Below the pieces are notes generated by a model. The model worked only from the letters and a program-made list of their open reading frames with translations. It made no database searches and was not told where the DNA came from. A stretch of DNA of 64,000 nucleotides from Paracoccus onubensis (GTDB lineage Bacteria; Pseudomonadota; Alphaproteobacteria; Rhodobacterales; Rhodobacteraceae): contig NZ_QZCG01000006.1 in NCBI RefSeq assembly GCF_003591515.1, positions 62,001 to 126,000 on the forward strand, written 5' to 3'. The stretch's first letter is position 1. Each line of letters opens with the position of its first letter. This document shows positions 40,952 through 50,092 of this stretch, in pieces. The translations under genes and the position numbers were made by a program.

Positions 40952-43857
40952 CACTCCGCCGCAGGCAGGATCCGGCGCGACAATTCGGCGTGCCGGTTAT
41001 AGTTTTCCTGCCACTCCGAAGGCCCGTTCGAGGGGCTGACCTGCACCGCGGTGACCTTGAATTCAGGACAGTTGGTCGCCCAGTCCGAGAAATCGGTCGT
41101 CACCACATTTGCCTGCGTCGTCGGGTGGTGGAAGGTCGTATAAACCACCCCTGTCGCGACACGTTCGGTTACAACGGCGCGCAGCGTCGTCTCCCCCGTG
41201 CGCGAGGCCAGCCGCACGAAATCGCCATCATTGACACCACGCTGTTCGGCATCATGCGGATGGATCTCAAGTACATCCTCGTCATGCCAGATGCTGTTGT
41301 GAGTCCGGCGCGTCTGAGCGCCCACATTATACTGAGACAGGATCCGCCCCGTGGTCAGCAAAAGCGGGTAACGCGGGCCGGTACGTTCATCCGTCGCCAC
41401 ATATTCGGTGATCATGAAATGACCCTTGCCCGCCTTGAAGCCGTCGACATGCATCAAGGGCGTGCCCTCGGGCGCCTCCTCATTGCAGGGCCATTGCACG
41501 GAGCCCTTCTCTTCCAGAAGCTCGAACGTCACTCCGGCAAAGCTTGGCGTAGTCGCGGCGATCTCATCCATGATCTGCGACGGGTGGGTATAGTGCCACC
41601 CCGCCCCCATCGCATTGGCCAGCATCTGCGTGACCTCCCAGTCCTCATAGCCGTTCCGTGGCGCCATGACCTTGCGGACCAGATTGATCCGCCGTTCGGC
41701 ATTGGTGAAGGTGCCGTTCTTCTCAAGGAAGGTCGAGCCGGGCAGGAAGACATGGGCGTAATTGGCCGTCTCGTTCAGGAACAGGTCATGCACGATCACG
41801 CATTCCATCGCAGCCAGTCCCGCCGCGACGTGATGGGTGTCGGGATCGGATTGCAGGATATCCTCTCCCTGGCAATACAGCCCCTTGAACGTGCCCTCGA
41901 CAGCGGCATCCAGCATGTTGGGGATCCGCAGACCCGGTTCGGGATCGATCTCGACGCCCCATGCTTGTTCGTAGATTGCACGCACATCCGGCAGTTTCAC
42001 ATGCCGGTAACCGGGCAGTTCATGCGGGAAGGAGCCCATGTCGCAGGAACCCTGCACGTTGTTCTGGCCGCGCAGCGGATTCACCCCCACGCCCTCGCGG
42101 CCGATATTGCCGGTCAGCATGGCGAGGTTGGCGATCCCCATGACGGTGGTCGAGCCCTGCGAATGTTCGGTTACGCCCAGCCCGTAATAGATCGCACCAT
42201 TGCCGCCCGTCGCATATAGCCGTGCGGCGGCCCGCAGATCGGCCGCGGGAACGCCGGTCAGCATCTCGATCGCTTCGGGCGCATGACGTGGATCACGAGC
42301 GAATTCGACATAATGCTGGAATTCGTCCCAATCGCAACGTTCACGAATGAACATTTCGTCATAGAGCCCTTCGGTCACGATCACATGCGCCATGGCGGTG
42401 ACGACGGCCACATTGGTGCCGGGGCGCAGCGGCAGATGATGCTCTGCGCGAATATGGGTCGAGCGTACCATATCGATCCGACGCGGATCCACGACGATGA
42501 CCTTGGCGCCTGCCCGCACGCGCTTTTTCATCCGCGAGGCAAAGACAGGATGCGCATCGGTCGGATTCGCACCGATGATCATGATTACATCGGAATATTG
42601 CACCGAGTCGAAATCCTGCGTTCCGGCCGAGGTGCCATAGGTCTTGCCCAGACCATAGCCGGTGGGCGAATGGCAGACGCGCGCGCAGGTATCGGTATTG
42701 TTGTTCTTGAACACCGCGCGGGTCAGTTTCTGCACGAGATAGGTTTCCTCATTCGTGCAGCGGCTGGATGTGATCACGCCGATGGATTTCTGACCGTATT
42801 TTTCCTGCAGCCCGCGCATCCGGTTCGCAGCAAAAGCAAGGGCCTCATCCCATTCGACCTCTTTCCACGGCTCATCGATATGATCACGGATCATCGGCTT
42901 CAGGATGCGGTCCTTATGCTGGGCATAGCCATAGGCAAAACGTCCCTTGATGCAGCTATGACCCCGGTTCGCCTTGCCGTGCTTATAAGGCACCATGCGC
43001 ACCAGCTCATCGCCGTTCAACTCGGCCTTGAAGCTGCATCCCACACCGCAATAGGCGCAGGTGGTGATGACCGAGCGTTCGGGCGTGCCCAGTTCGATTA
43101 CCGATTTTTCCTGAAGCGTTGCGGTCGGGCAGGCCTGTACGCAGGCACCACAGGACACGCAATCGGAGGTCAGGAAATCATCGGTTGCAGCGCCGGCACT
43201 CACCCGGCTGTCAAAGCCCCTGCCCTCGATCGTCAGAGCGAAAGTGCCCTGCACCTCTTCACATGCCCGCACGCAGCGCGAGCAGACGATGCATTTCGAG
43301 GGATCATAGGTGAAATACGGGTTGCTTTCGTCCTTCGGAATATAATTCGCATTCGGCCCGGCCCCGTCGCGTTGCGCGAAGTGATTGGCCAGCCCGCCAT
43401 TTTCGGGCGCCTTGTAGCGCACATCGCGCAGCCCCACGGCCCCGGCCATGTCCTGCAATTCGCAATCGCCATTGGCGGCGCAGGTCAGACAATCAAGCGG
43501 GTGGTCGCTGATATACAGCTCCATCACGCCCTTGCGCATCCGGCGTAGTTTCTCGTTCTGGGTATGTACCACCATACCCTCGGCAACGGGCGTCGTGCAG
43601 GATGCAGGCGTGCCGCGACGCCCGTCGATCTCGACGAGGCAAAGGCGGCAGGAGCCAAATGCTTCCATGTTGTCGCTTGCGCAGAGTTTCGGAACCTGGA
43701 TCCCGGCTTCTGCAGCCGCGCGCATGACCGATGTGCCTTCAGGCACGGTCACTTCGAAACCGTCGATGGTCAGCGAGACCGGCGCACCGCTGCGTGCAGG
43801 GGTGCCCATGTCGCGGTCGTCACCGGGCGGGAATGCGGGAATGATGAAATCTTTCAT
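40951..43857 (-). CDS. fdsA: NAD-dependent formate dehydrogenase alpha (catalytic) subunit
   Basis: A 968-residue Mo-bis-MGD enzyme that oxidises formate to CO2. In order: an N-terminal [2Fe-2S] ferredoxin-like domain (CASDNMEAFGSCRLCLVEIDG region, near residues 57-75), further Fe-S cysteine clusters (CIVCSRCVRACEE near 190, CVSCGACVQACP near 237), the [4Fe-4S] CAYCGVGCSF near 266, and the Mo-ligand Cys395 in CARVCHSPTGYG, followed by the His and then the C-terminal MGD-binding domain. The Mo ligand is Cys, not selenocysteine. Four-base overlap with fdsB (ATGA). Confidence 0.97.
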   Translation of the reverse strand: MKDFIIPAFPPGDDRDMGTPARSGAPVSLTIDGFEVTVPEGTSVMRAAAEAGIQVPKLCASDNMEAFGSCRLCLVEIDGRRGTPASCTTPVAEGMVVHTQNEKLRRMRKGVMELYISDHPLDCLTCAANGDCELQDMAGAVGLRDVRYKAPENGGLANHFAQRDGAGPNANYIPKDESNPYFTYDPSKCIVCSRCVRACEEVQGTFALTIEGRGFDSRVSAGAATDDFLTSDCVSCGACVQACPTATLQEKSVIELGTPERSVITTCAYCGVGCSFKAELNGDELVRMVPYKHGKANRGHSCIKGRFAYGYAQHKDRILKPMIRDHIDEPWKEVEWDEALAFAANRMRGLQEKYGQKSIGVITSSRCTNEETYLVQKLTRAVFKNNNTDTCARVCHSPTGYGLGKTYGTSAGTQDFDSVQYSDVIMIIGANPTDAHPVFASRMKKRVRAGAKVIVVDPRRIDMVRSTHIRAEHHLPLRPGTNVAVVTAMAHVIVTEGLYDEMFIRERCDWDEFQHYVEFARDPRHAPEAIEMLTGVPAADLRAAARLYATGGNGAIYYGLGVTEHSQGSTTVMGIANLAMLTGNIGREGVGVNPLRGQNNVQGSCDMGSFPHELPGYRHVKLPDVRAIYEQAWGVEIDPEPGLRIPNMLDAAVEGTFKGLYCQGEDILQSDPDTHHVAAGLAAMECVIVHDLFLNETANYAHVFLPGSTFLEKNGTFTNAERRINLVRKVMAPRNGYEDWEVTQMLANAMGAGWHYTHPSQIMDEIAATTPSFAGVTFELLEEKGSVQWPCNEEAPEGTPLMHVDGFKAGKGHFMITEYVATDERTGPRYPLLLTTGRILSQYNVGAQTRRTHNSIWHDEDVLEIHPHDAEQRGVNDGDFVRLASRTGETTLRAVVTERVATGVVYTTFHHPTTQANVVTTDFSDWATNCPEFKVTAVQVSPSNGPSEWQENYNRHAELSRRILPAAE

Positions 43858-45371
43858 TCGGCAGCCTCCTTATGGCAGGCAAAATCGTCGGGGAACTGGG
43901 TCAGAGCGGACATCACCGGCATGGGCGTCAGCCCTCCGAGCGCGCAAAGCGACCCGTCCTTCATGGTTTCACAAAGATCTGTCAGCAGATCCACGGCCGC
44001 GGGGTCACCGCCCGCGATCCGGTCAACGGTTTCGACACCGCGCACCGCGCCAAGGCGGCATGGCGTGCATTTGCCACAGCTTTCGACAGCGCAGAATTCA
44101 AGCGCGAACCGGGCCATTTGCAGCATGTCGGCAGTATCGTCGAACACCACCAGCCCGGCATGGCCGATCAGCCCGCCATTCTGGTCGAATTCCTCGTAGC
44201 CCATCGGCGTGTCGAATTTGCTGACCGGCATATAGGCCCCCAGGGGTCCGCCCACCTGCACCGCCTTGACCGGGCGTCCCGATGCGGTGCCTCCGCCGAT
44301 TTCGTTCACGACCTCGCCCAGAGTCACACCGAAAGCCGTCTCGAACAGTCCGCCATATTTGATATTGCCGGCGATCTGCAATGTGGCCGTGCCGCGCGAA
44401 CGCCCGATGCCGAGACCGGAATAATACGCCGCGCCCTTCTCGAAGATGACCGGGATGGTCGCAAGCGAAATGACGTTATTGACCACGGTCGGTCGGCCAA
44501 GGAACCCTTCCAGAGCGGGCAGCGGAGGCTTGGCCCGAACCACGCCGCGCCGGCCTTCGAGGCTGTTCAACAGTGAGGTTTCCTCACCACAGACATAGGC
44601 GCCCGCGCCCATGCGGATCTCCATGTCGAACGCCTTGCCAGAGCCCAGCACATCCGGCCCAAGCACGCCTTCCTGCCTTGCGATCCGCACGGCGTCATTC
44701 ATGACCCTGATGGCATCCGGGTATTCCGAGCGCAGATAGACATAGCCCCTGGTCGCGCCGACACCGAGTCCGGCAATCGCCATCCCCTCGATCAGGGTAA
44801 AGGGATCACCCTCCATGATCATGCGGTCGGCGAAAGTGCCGCTGTCGCCCTCATCGGCGTTGCAGACGATATATTTCTGCTCGGCCGAGGCTTCCATCAC
44901 GGTTTTCCACTTGATCCCGGTGGGGAATCCGGCCCCGCCGCGCCCGCGCAATCCGCTATCGGTAGTTTCCTTTATGATTTCGGCCTGTGACATGCCACAG
45001 GCGCGGCGCAACCCTGCCAGTCCGCCATGCGCCCGATAATCATCCAGATCCAGCGGATCGATCACGCCGCAGCGGGCAAATGTCAGCCTTGTCTGGCGCG
45101 CGTACCACGGAATCTCGTCGACCGGCCCAAGACTTTCAAGCTTGCCGTCCAGCAACGCCGGAACATCCTCAGGCGTCACGGGACCATAGCCGATCCGCCC
45201 TTGCCCCTGATCGATCTCGACCAATGGCTCCAGCCAGACCATTCCGCGCGTACCGTTGCGAATGATCTGCGCATCAATTCCTCGTGACGCGGCTTCGCGG
45301 CGAACCGCATCAGCCACTTCATCCGCGCCCAGGGCCTTGGCTGCGCTATCCATGGGAACATAAATCTTCAT
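43854..45371 (-). CDS. fdsB: NAD-dependent formate dehydrogenase beta subunit
   Basis: A 505-residue subunit with an N-terminal thioredoxin-like domain and a NuoF-like FMN/NAD-binding domain: LRGRGGAGFPTGIKW near residue 145, YIVCNADEGDSGTFADR near 175, AGAYVCGEETSLLNSLEGRRG near 260, and the [4Fe-4S] site ESCGKCTPCRLGAVRG near 433. It passes electrons from FdsA to NAD+. It overlaps fdsG and fdsA by four bases each (ATGA), so the three are coupled. Confidence 0.96.
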   Translation of the reverse strand: MKIYVPMDSAAKALGADEVADAVRREAASRGIDAQIIRNGTRGMVWLEPLVEIDQGQGRIGYGPVTPEDVPALLDGKLESLGPVDEIPWYARQTRLTFARCGVIDPLDLDDYRAHGGLAGLRRACGMSQAEIIKETTDSGLRGRGGAGFPTGIKWKTVMEASAEQKYIVCNADEGDSGTFADRMIMEGDPFTLIEGMAIAGLGVGATRGYVYLRSEYPDAIRVMNDAVRIARQEGVLGPDVLGSGKAFDMEIRMGAGAYVCGEETSLLNSLEGRRGVVRAKPPLPALEGFLGRPTVVNNVISLATIPVIFEKGAAYYSGLGIGRSRGTATLQIAGNIKYGGLFETAFGVTLGEVVNEIGGGTASGRPVKAVQVGGPLGAYMPVSKFDTPMGYEEFDQNGGLIGHAGLVVFDDTADMLQMARFALEFCAVESCGKCTPCRLGAVRGVETVDRIAGGDPAAVDLLTDLCETMKDGSLCALGGLTPMPVMSALTQFPDDFACHKEAAE

Positions 45372-45844
45372 GCGCCGGCCTCATTCAGCAGCTTGTCCAT
45401 CCGCGCCTCATCCACGCGCCCGGCGACGCGATCGTCCAGCATCGCGGCCGGAGCGCAGGCGCAAAGACCAAGGCAATAGACCGGCTCGACGGTCACAGTG
45501 CCGTTGGAGGTCGTATCATGCCAGCCGATGCCCAGCTTGCGCAAAGTCGCCTCGGCCAAGGCATTGCCGCCCATCGACTGACAGGCTTCAGCACGGCAAA
45601 TCTTCAGCACATGACGGCCCGCGGGCGCCTTGCGGAAGTCATGATAAAAGCTGATGACGCCATGAATTTCGGCGCGCCCCAGGTTCAGCTCATCCGCCAG
45701 AACCGGCACGGCTTCCTGTGGCACATAACCGTAGCTGTCCTGCAAAGCGTGCAGCATCGGGAGAAGTGGTCCTTCCAAAGAAGTCAGCGGCGCGACAATG
45801 CCGCGAATGTCTTCTTCGGATGGTGCTGGCGCATTAACATGCAT
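45368..45844 (-). CDS. fdsG: NAD-dependent formate dehydrogenase gamma subunit
   Basis: A 158-residue NuoE-like [2Fe-2S] subunit. The cluster ligands are in CRAEACQSMGGNAL and CLGLCACAPAAM, in the C-terminal half, preceded by ISFYHDFRKAPAGRHVLKI, as in FdsG. It is the first gene of the operon, downstream of the LysR gene with an 87-base AT-rich gap that should hold the operon promoter. Forms the NADH-reducing module with FdsB. Confidence 0.96.
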   Translation of the reverse strand: MHVNAPAPSEEDIRGIVAPLTSLEGPLLPMLHALQDSYGYVPQEAVPVLADELNLGRAEIHGVISFYHDFRKAPAGRHVLKICRAEACQSMGGNALAEATLRKLGIGWHDTTSNGTVTVEPVYCLGLCACAPAAMLDDRVAGRVDEARMDKLLNEAGA

Positions 45845-45915
45845 AGCTGGCCTTTCGTCATTCCTCTTTTACCCGATTCAACACCTTATGCGATACGGAA
45901 TCAATATCGTTATCC

Positions 45916-45939
45916 CGTCAATTGATAGAAATCATCTAT
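45916..45939 (-). promoter_or_regulatory. Candidate LysR-type operator and -35 for the fds operon
   Basis: Read on the minus strand, ATAGA-TGATT-TCTAT (45939-45925) is a perfect dyad with 5-base spacer and fits the T-N11-A LysR box. TTGACG (45921-45916) follows directly and resembles a -35 element; no convincing -10 was seen. The dyad overlaps the LysR stop codon, about 80 bases before the fdsG start. Assignment is by pattern only. Confidence 0.35.
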
Positions 45940-46819
45940 TAGAAACCATTCGGCGCGCTTCGGTGAGCAGCGCCTGGAGCACCGGAGTATGCGGCTCGCG
46001 CCACGGCGCGATCAAACCCACCGTATGAATGCTGTCCACGCCGTCCAGCGGGATCAGTCGCAAATCCTTTCCCTGGGTCAGAAACCGGGCGATATCCTCG
46101 GGCAGAATCGTCAACCATCCCCCCACCAGAACATGCGAGACCATCACCACGGTCGAGCTGGATTCGACGGTCGTCATGGGCGTTACCCCGGCAGCCGCGA
46201 GATTGCGGTTGATGATCCGCCGATTCTGCATGTCCGAGGTCAGCAGGCAGAGTCTCTGCCCGTTCAATTCCGTCCAGGCCACACTGTCCCGCTCTGCAAA
46301 CTCGCTCTCCATTCCGCAGACCAGCATGTAACGCTCGTCATATAGCGGGACGGCGCTCACCTTACCCAGCGGCTCGTTGTCCAGATAAGAAATGCCCGCG
46401 TCGACATCGAGATCGTCGATCATCTGCAGAATCTCGATCGAGGTACGCGACAGAATCGTGAAACCGACCTTTGGATGCATCGCACCGAAACGGGCACTGA
46501 TCTTCGCCGCCCAGGTCAGTGCGGTGGGGATCACTGCAATCCGCAACCGCCCCGCCAGCCCGTGCCGCACTGCCCGCATCTCTTCGCGCAATTGCCGCGT
46601 GTCGCCGACGATCCGCCGTGCCCAGACCAGCGCACTCTGCCCCTCTGGGGTCAGCCCCCCAAAGCGTGAGCCGCGAAAGATCAGCAGAACCCCAAGCTGC
46701 TCCTCAAGCTGCTTGATCCCTGCGGACAGCGTCGGCTGGGTGATCCCCATCGACGCTGCAGCCCGGCCGAAATGACGCTCTTTCGCGACGGCCAGAAACA
46801 TTTCAAGCTTGTCGATCAC
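45932..46819 (-). CDS. LysR-type regulator, likely controlling the fds operon
   Basis: A 295-residue LysR-type regulator. The helix-turn-helix is in HFGRAAASMGITQPTLSAGIKQLEEQLG (residues about 17-44), followed by GLTPEGQSALVWARRI and the effector domain (about 90-290). The GTG at 46819 (VIDKLEMFLAV) has GGGAGGGG just upstream and fits homologues; an upstream opening to 46888 lacks support. It is transcribed in the same direction as fdsG, 87 bases ahead, unlike typical divergent LysR genes. Likely a formate-responsive activator (an FdsR-like role), by context. Confidence 0.85.
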   Translation of the reverse strand: MIDKLEMFLAVAKERHFGRAAASMGITQPTLSAGIKQLEEQLGVLLIFRGSRFGGLTPEGQSALVWARRIVGDTRQLREEMRAVRHGLAGRLRIAVIPTALTWAAKISARFGAMHPKVGFTILSRTSIEILQMIDDLDVDAGISYLDNEPLGKVSAVPLYDERYMLVCGMESEFAERDSVAWTELNGQRLCLLTSDMQNRRIINRNLAAAGVTPMTTVESSSTVVMVSHVLVGGWLTILPEDIARFLTQGKDLRLIPLDGVDSIHTVGLIAPWREPHTPVLQALLTEARRMVSNR

Positions 46820-46941
46820 CCGCGCCCCTCCCGCCGCTGTCCAGCCGAGTTTATCCGCAACTCGGGACAGTTCAAATGCCGCAAACAATCGGAAAGGCGC
46901 GGCCCGATGACGAGCAGCACCCGCTCACCGAACCGAACCCG

Positions 46942-49900
46942 TCAGCGAGACGCTTCCGCCGACGTATCCTCCCATTCGTCCTTGCGGCCAAGCAAACGCC
47001 GCATCAGCACGAAGAACAGTGGCGCAAACAAGATCCCGAAGATCGTTGCCATCACGGTCCCACCCAGAACGGTGGCACCGATGGCGTTACGCCCGTTCGC
47101 GCCAGCGCCGGTGGACAATACCAGCGGCAGCACCCCAAGCGAGAATGCGATAGAGGTCATGATGATCGGGCGGAAACGCTGACGCGCGGCCTCGACGACG
47201 GCATTGTAAAGCGGAACCCCGGCCTGCGTCTGTTCTCGGGCGAATTCGACAATCAGGATGGCGTTCTTGCCGGTCAGGCCGATCACCGTCAGCAGACCGA
47301 CCTGGAAGAACACCCCATTGTCGAATTTTCCCAGGAACACGCCAAGCACGGCACCCAGAATCCCGATCGGCATCACCAGAATGACCGCCAGAGGGATCGC
47401 CCAGCTTTCATACAGCGCCGCAAGACACAGGAACACCGCCGCCAGCGACAACGCATACAGCAGCATCGTCTGGTCACCCGAATCCTGCTCTTCCAGAGAC
47501 AGCCCGGTCCAGGCAATGTTGAAACCGGCAGGAAGCTGACCAACCAGATTCTCCATCTCGGCCATGGCTTCACCGGAACTGACTCCGGGGGTCGGGCCGC
47601 CTTGAATCTGCATGGACGGAACACCGTTATAGCGGCTTAACCCTTGCGGACCAAAGGTCCATTCACCCTCGGTAAAGTTTGAGAAAGGCACCAGTTCTCC
47701 ATGAGAATTGCGCACCCGCCATTTATCGAAATCGCTGGGAACGGAACGGGAATCCGCCTCGGCCTGAACATAGACCTTCTTGATTCTTCCCCGATCAATG
47801 AAGTCATTCACATAAGAACCGGTCCATGCGATCTGCATCAGATTGGCGACATCGGTCGCGGTCACGCCCATGGCACCGGCCTTGCGCCAGTCGATATTCA
47901 ACCGGTACTGCGCCGCGTCCTCCAGCCCCGAGGGACGGATCTGTTCGATCAGCGGGCTTTCTCCGGCCATGCCCAGAAGCTGATTGCGCGCGTCAAGCAA
48001 TTGCTCATGCGATTGCCCGCCACGTGCCTGAAGATAGAAGTCGAAACCCGAGACATTGCCCAGTTCGATCACCGCAGGCGGCACAACCGGGAAGACCATG
48101 GCGTCCCTGATCTGGCTAAGTGCGCCAAAGGCACGGCCGGCCACCGCCTGCACGGATTGTTCAGGCGACGGTCGCTCTGACCAGTCCTTCATCCGCACGA
48201 AGGCCATCCCGACATTCTGCCCGGATCCGGCAAAGCTGAATCCCGAAACGGCGAACATCGAATCGACCGACTCGGATTCCTGATTCATGAAATAATTCTC
48301 GACCTCGTTCAGGACGGCTTCGGTTCGTTCCACTGTGGCTCCGGTCGGTCCCTGCACCAGCACAAACATGATGCCCTGATCCTCGTCAGGCAGGAAACCC
48401 TCCGGAGTACGCAGAAACAGCAGCGCCATCACTGCGCCAAGACCGGCATAGATCAACAGCATCCGCAGCGGCCGCCGCACGATCCAGCCAACCGCGCCGG
48501 TATACCCGCGCGAGGTCCGGTCGAACCCACGATTGAACAGGCCGAACAGACCACGAGTCTTCGCTTCATGCGCCGGGCGCAAAATCGAGGCGCAAAGCGC
48601 GGGTGTCAGCGTCAACGCAACCACCACCGACAGGGCCATTGCCGAAACGATGGTGATCGCGAATTGCTGATAGATCACCCCCGTCGAGCCGCCGAAGAAG
48701 GCCATCGGCACGAACACCGCCGAGAGGACCAGCGCGATACCGATCAACGCGCCGGTAATCTGCCCCATGGATTTGCGGGTCGCATCACGCGGAGACAGAC
48801 CTTCCTCTTCCATGATCCGCTCGACATTCTCGACCACGACGATAGCGTCATCGACCAGAAGACCGATGGCCAGCACCATGGCAAGCATGGTCAGCGTGTT
48901 GATCGTAAAGCCGAATGCGGCCATGATCCCGAATGTCCCAAGCAGAACGATCGGGACGGCCAGGGTCGGAATCAATGTCGCCCGGAAGCTTTGCAGGAAG
49001 ATGAACATCACCACAAAGACCAGCCCGATGGCTTCGACCAGCGTTCGCACCACTTCTTCGATCGAGATCTCGACAAAAGGCGCGGTATCGAAGGGAATCA
49101 CATATTCGACGCCTTCGGGGAAGAATTCCGCGAATTCCTTCATCCGCTCCTTCACCCGCTCGGCGGTGTCCAGGGCATTCGCGCCGGGCGCAAGGCTGAG
49201 TGCCATACCCGAAGCGGGGCGGCCGTTATAGGTGGGATCGGTGAAATAGCTTTCGGAACCGATTTCGACGCGGGCGACATCCTGCAGCAGCACCAGCCCG
49301 CCATTCTCTTCGGCCCGCAATACGATCTGACGGAAATCCTCGGGCGTGGACAGCAATGACTGCGCGGTCACGGTCGCGTTCAGCATCTGCCCCTCGACCG
49401 TCGGCAGACCGCCAAACGCGCCCGCCGAAATCTGGGTATTCTGCGCCGACACAGCCGACACCACATCGGATGGCGCCAGTTCATAAGCGGCGAGCTTTGC
49501 CGGATCCAGCCAGATCCGCATGGCATATTGCCCGCCGAATACCTCGACACTGCCGATGCCTTCGATCCGGCTGAGATCATCGACCAGATTGGCCACCATG
49601 TAATCGCTGAGATCGGTCGAATCGAATCCTTCATCGCCGATCAGGCCGACAACCATCAGAAAGCCCGAAGCCGCCTTTTCGACGACAACACCCTCTCGCT
49701 GCACCTGTTCGGGCAGCAAAGGCGTGGCCTGCGACAGCTTGTTCTGCACCTGAACCTGCGCGATATCGGGATTGGTGCCGGTCTCGAAAGTCAGTGTTGT
49801 GCTTGACGATCCATCAGAGGTCGAATCGGACGACATGTAGCGCAAGCCGTCCAGCCCGGTCATCTGCTGTTCGATGATCTGGGTGACGGTATTACTGACG

Positions 49901-50067
49901 GTATCAGCCGAGGCCCCCGGATAAGTCGCGCGGATCGTCACCGAGGGCGGCGCGATCTGCGGATATTGCGCGACCGGCAGCGTCATGATCGACAATACGC
50001 CGATCCCCATGATGATGATCGAGATCACCCAGGCGAATACTGGACGGTCGATGAAAAAACGGGCCAT
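46942..50067 (-). CDS. RND efflux transporter, permease subunit (HAE1/AcrB type)
   Basis: A 1041-residue inner-membrane pump with the AcrB plan: 12 transmembrane helices and two large periplasmic loops. The opening MARFFIDRPVFAWVIS, the IEQQMTGLDGLRYMSS segment, and the proton-relay acids in GLLVDDAIVVVENVERIMEE (Asp407/Asp408 of AcrB) are seen. A C-terminal block GKNAILIVEFAREQ near 935 is also typical. The start at 50067 is 25 bases from the adaptor stop. It exports drugs, solvents or metabolites by proton antiport; no TetR regulator is adjacent and the outer-membrane channel is not in the window. Confidence 0.95.
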   Translation of the reverse strand: MARFFIDRPVFAWVISIIIMGIGVLSIMTLPVAQYPQIAPPSVTIRATYPGASADTVSNTVTQIIEQQMTGLDGLRYMSSDSTSDGSSSTTLTFETGTNPDIAQVQVQNKLSQATPLLPEQVQREGVVVEKAASGFLMVVGLIGDEGFDSTDLSDYMVANLVDDLSRIEGIGSVEVFGGQYAMRIWLDPAKLAAYELAPSDVVSAVSAQNTQISAGAFGGLPTVEGQMLNATVTAQSLLSTPEDFRQIVLRAEENGGLVLLQDVARVEIGSESYFTDPTYNGRPASGMALSLAPGANALDTAERVKERMKEFAEFFPEGVEYVIPFDTAPFVEISIEEVVRTLVEAIGLVFVVMFIFLQSFRATLIPTLAVPIVLLGTFGIMAAFGFTINTLTMLAMVLAIGLLVDDAIVVVENVERIMEEEGLSPRDATRKSMGQITGALIGIALVLSAVFVPMAFFGGSTGVIYQQFAITIVSAMALSVVVALTLTPALCASILRPAHEAKTRGLFGLFNRGFDRTSRGYTGAVGWIVRRPLRMLLIYAGLGAVMALLFLRTPEGFLPDEDQGIMFVLVQGPTGATVERTEAVLNEVENYFMNQESESVDSMFAVSGFSFAGSGQNVGMAFVRMKDWSERPSPEQSVQAVAGRAFGALSQIRDAMVFPVVPPAVIELGNVSGFDFYLQARGGQSHEQLLDARNQLLGMAGESPLIEQIRPSGLEDAAQYRLNIDWRKAGAMGVTATDVANLMQIAWTGSYVNDFIDRGRIKKVYVQAEADSRSVPSDFDKWRVRNSHGELVPFSNFTEGEWTFGPQGLSRYNGVPSMQIQGGPTPGVSSGEAMAEMENLVGQLPAGFNIAWTGLSLEEQDSGDQTMLLYALSLAAVFLCLAALYESWAIPLAVILVMPIGILGAVLGVFLGKFDNGVFFQVGLLTVIGLTGKNAILIVEFAREQTQAGVPLYNAVVEAARQRFRPIIMTSIAFSLGVLPLVLSTGAGANGRNAIGATVLGGTVMATIFGILFAPLFFVLMRRLLGRKDEWEDTSAEASR

Positions 50068-50092
50068 GATATCTCTCGCGCTGATCCGGCAA

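Noticed and set aside
40951..40954. GTG start at 40954 for fdhD
   Set aside because: The ATG at 40951 fits homologues (MAELPEP) and gives the usual TGATG coupling with fdsA; the GTG only adds one residue.
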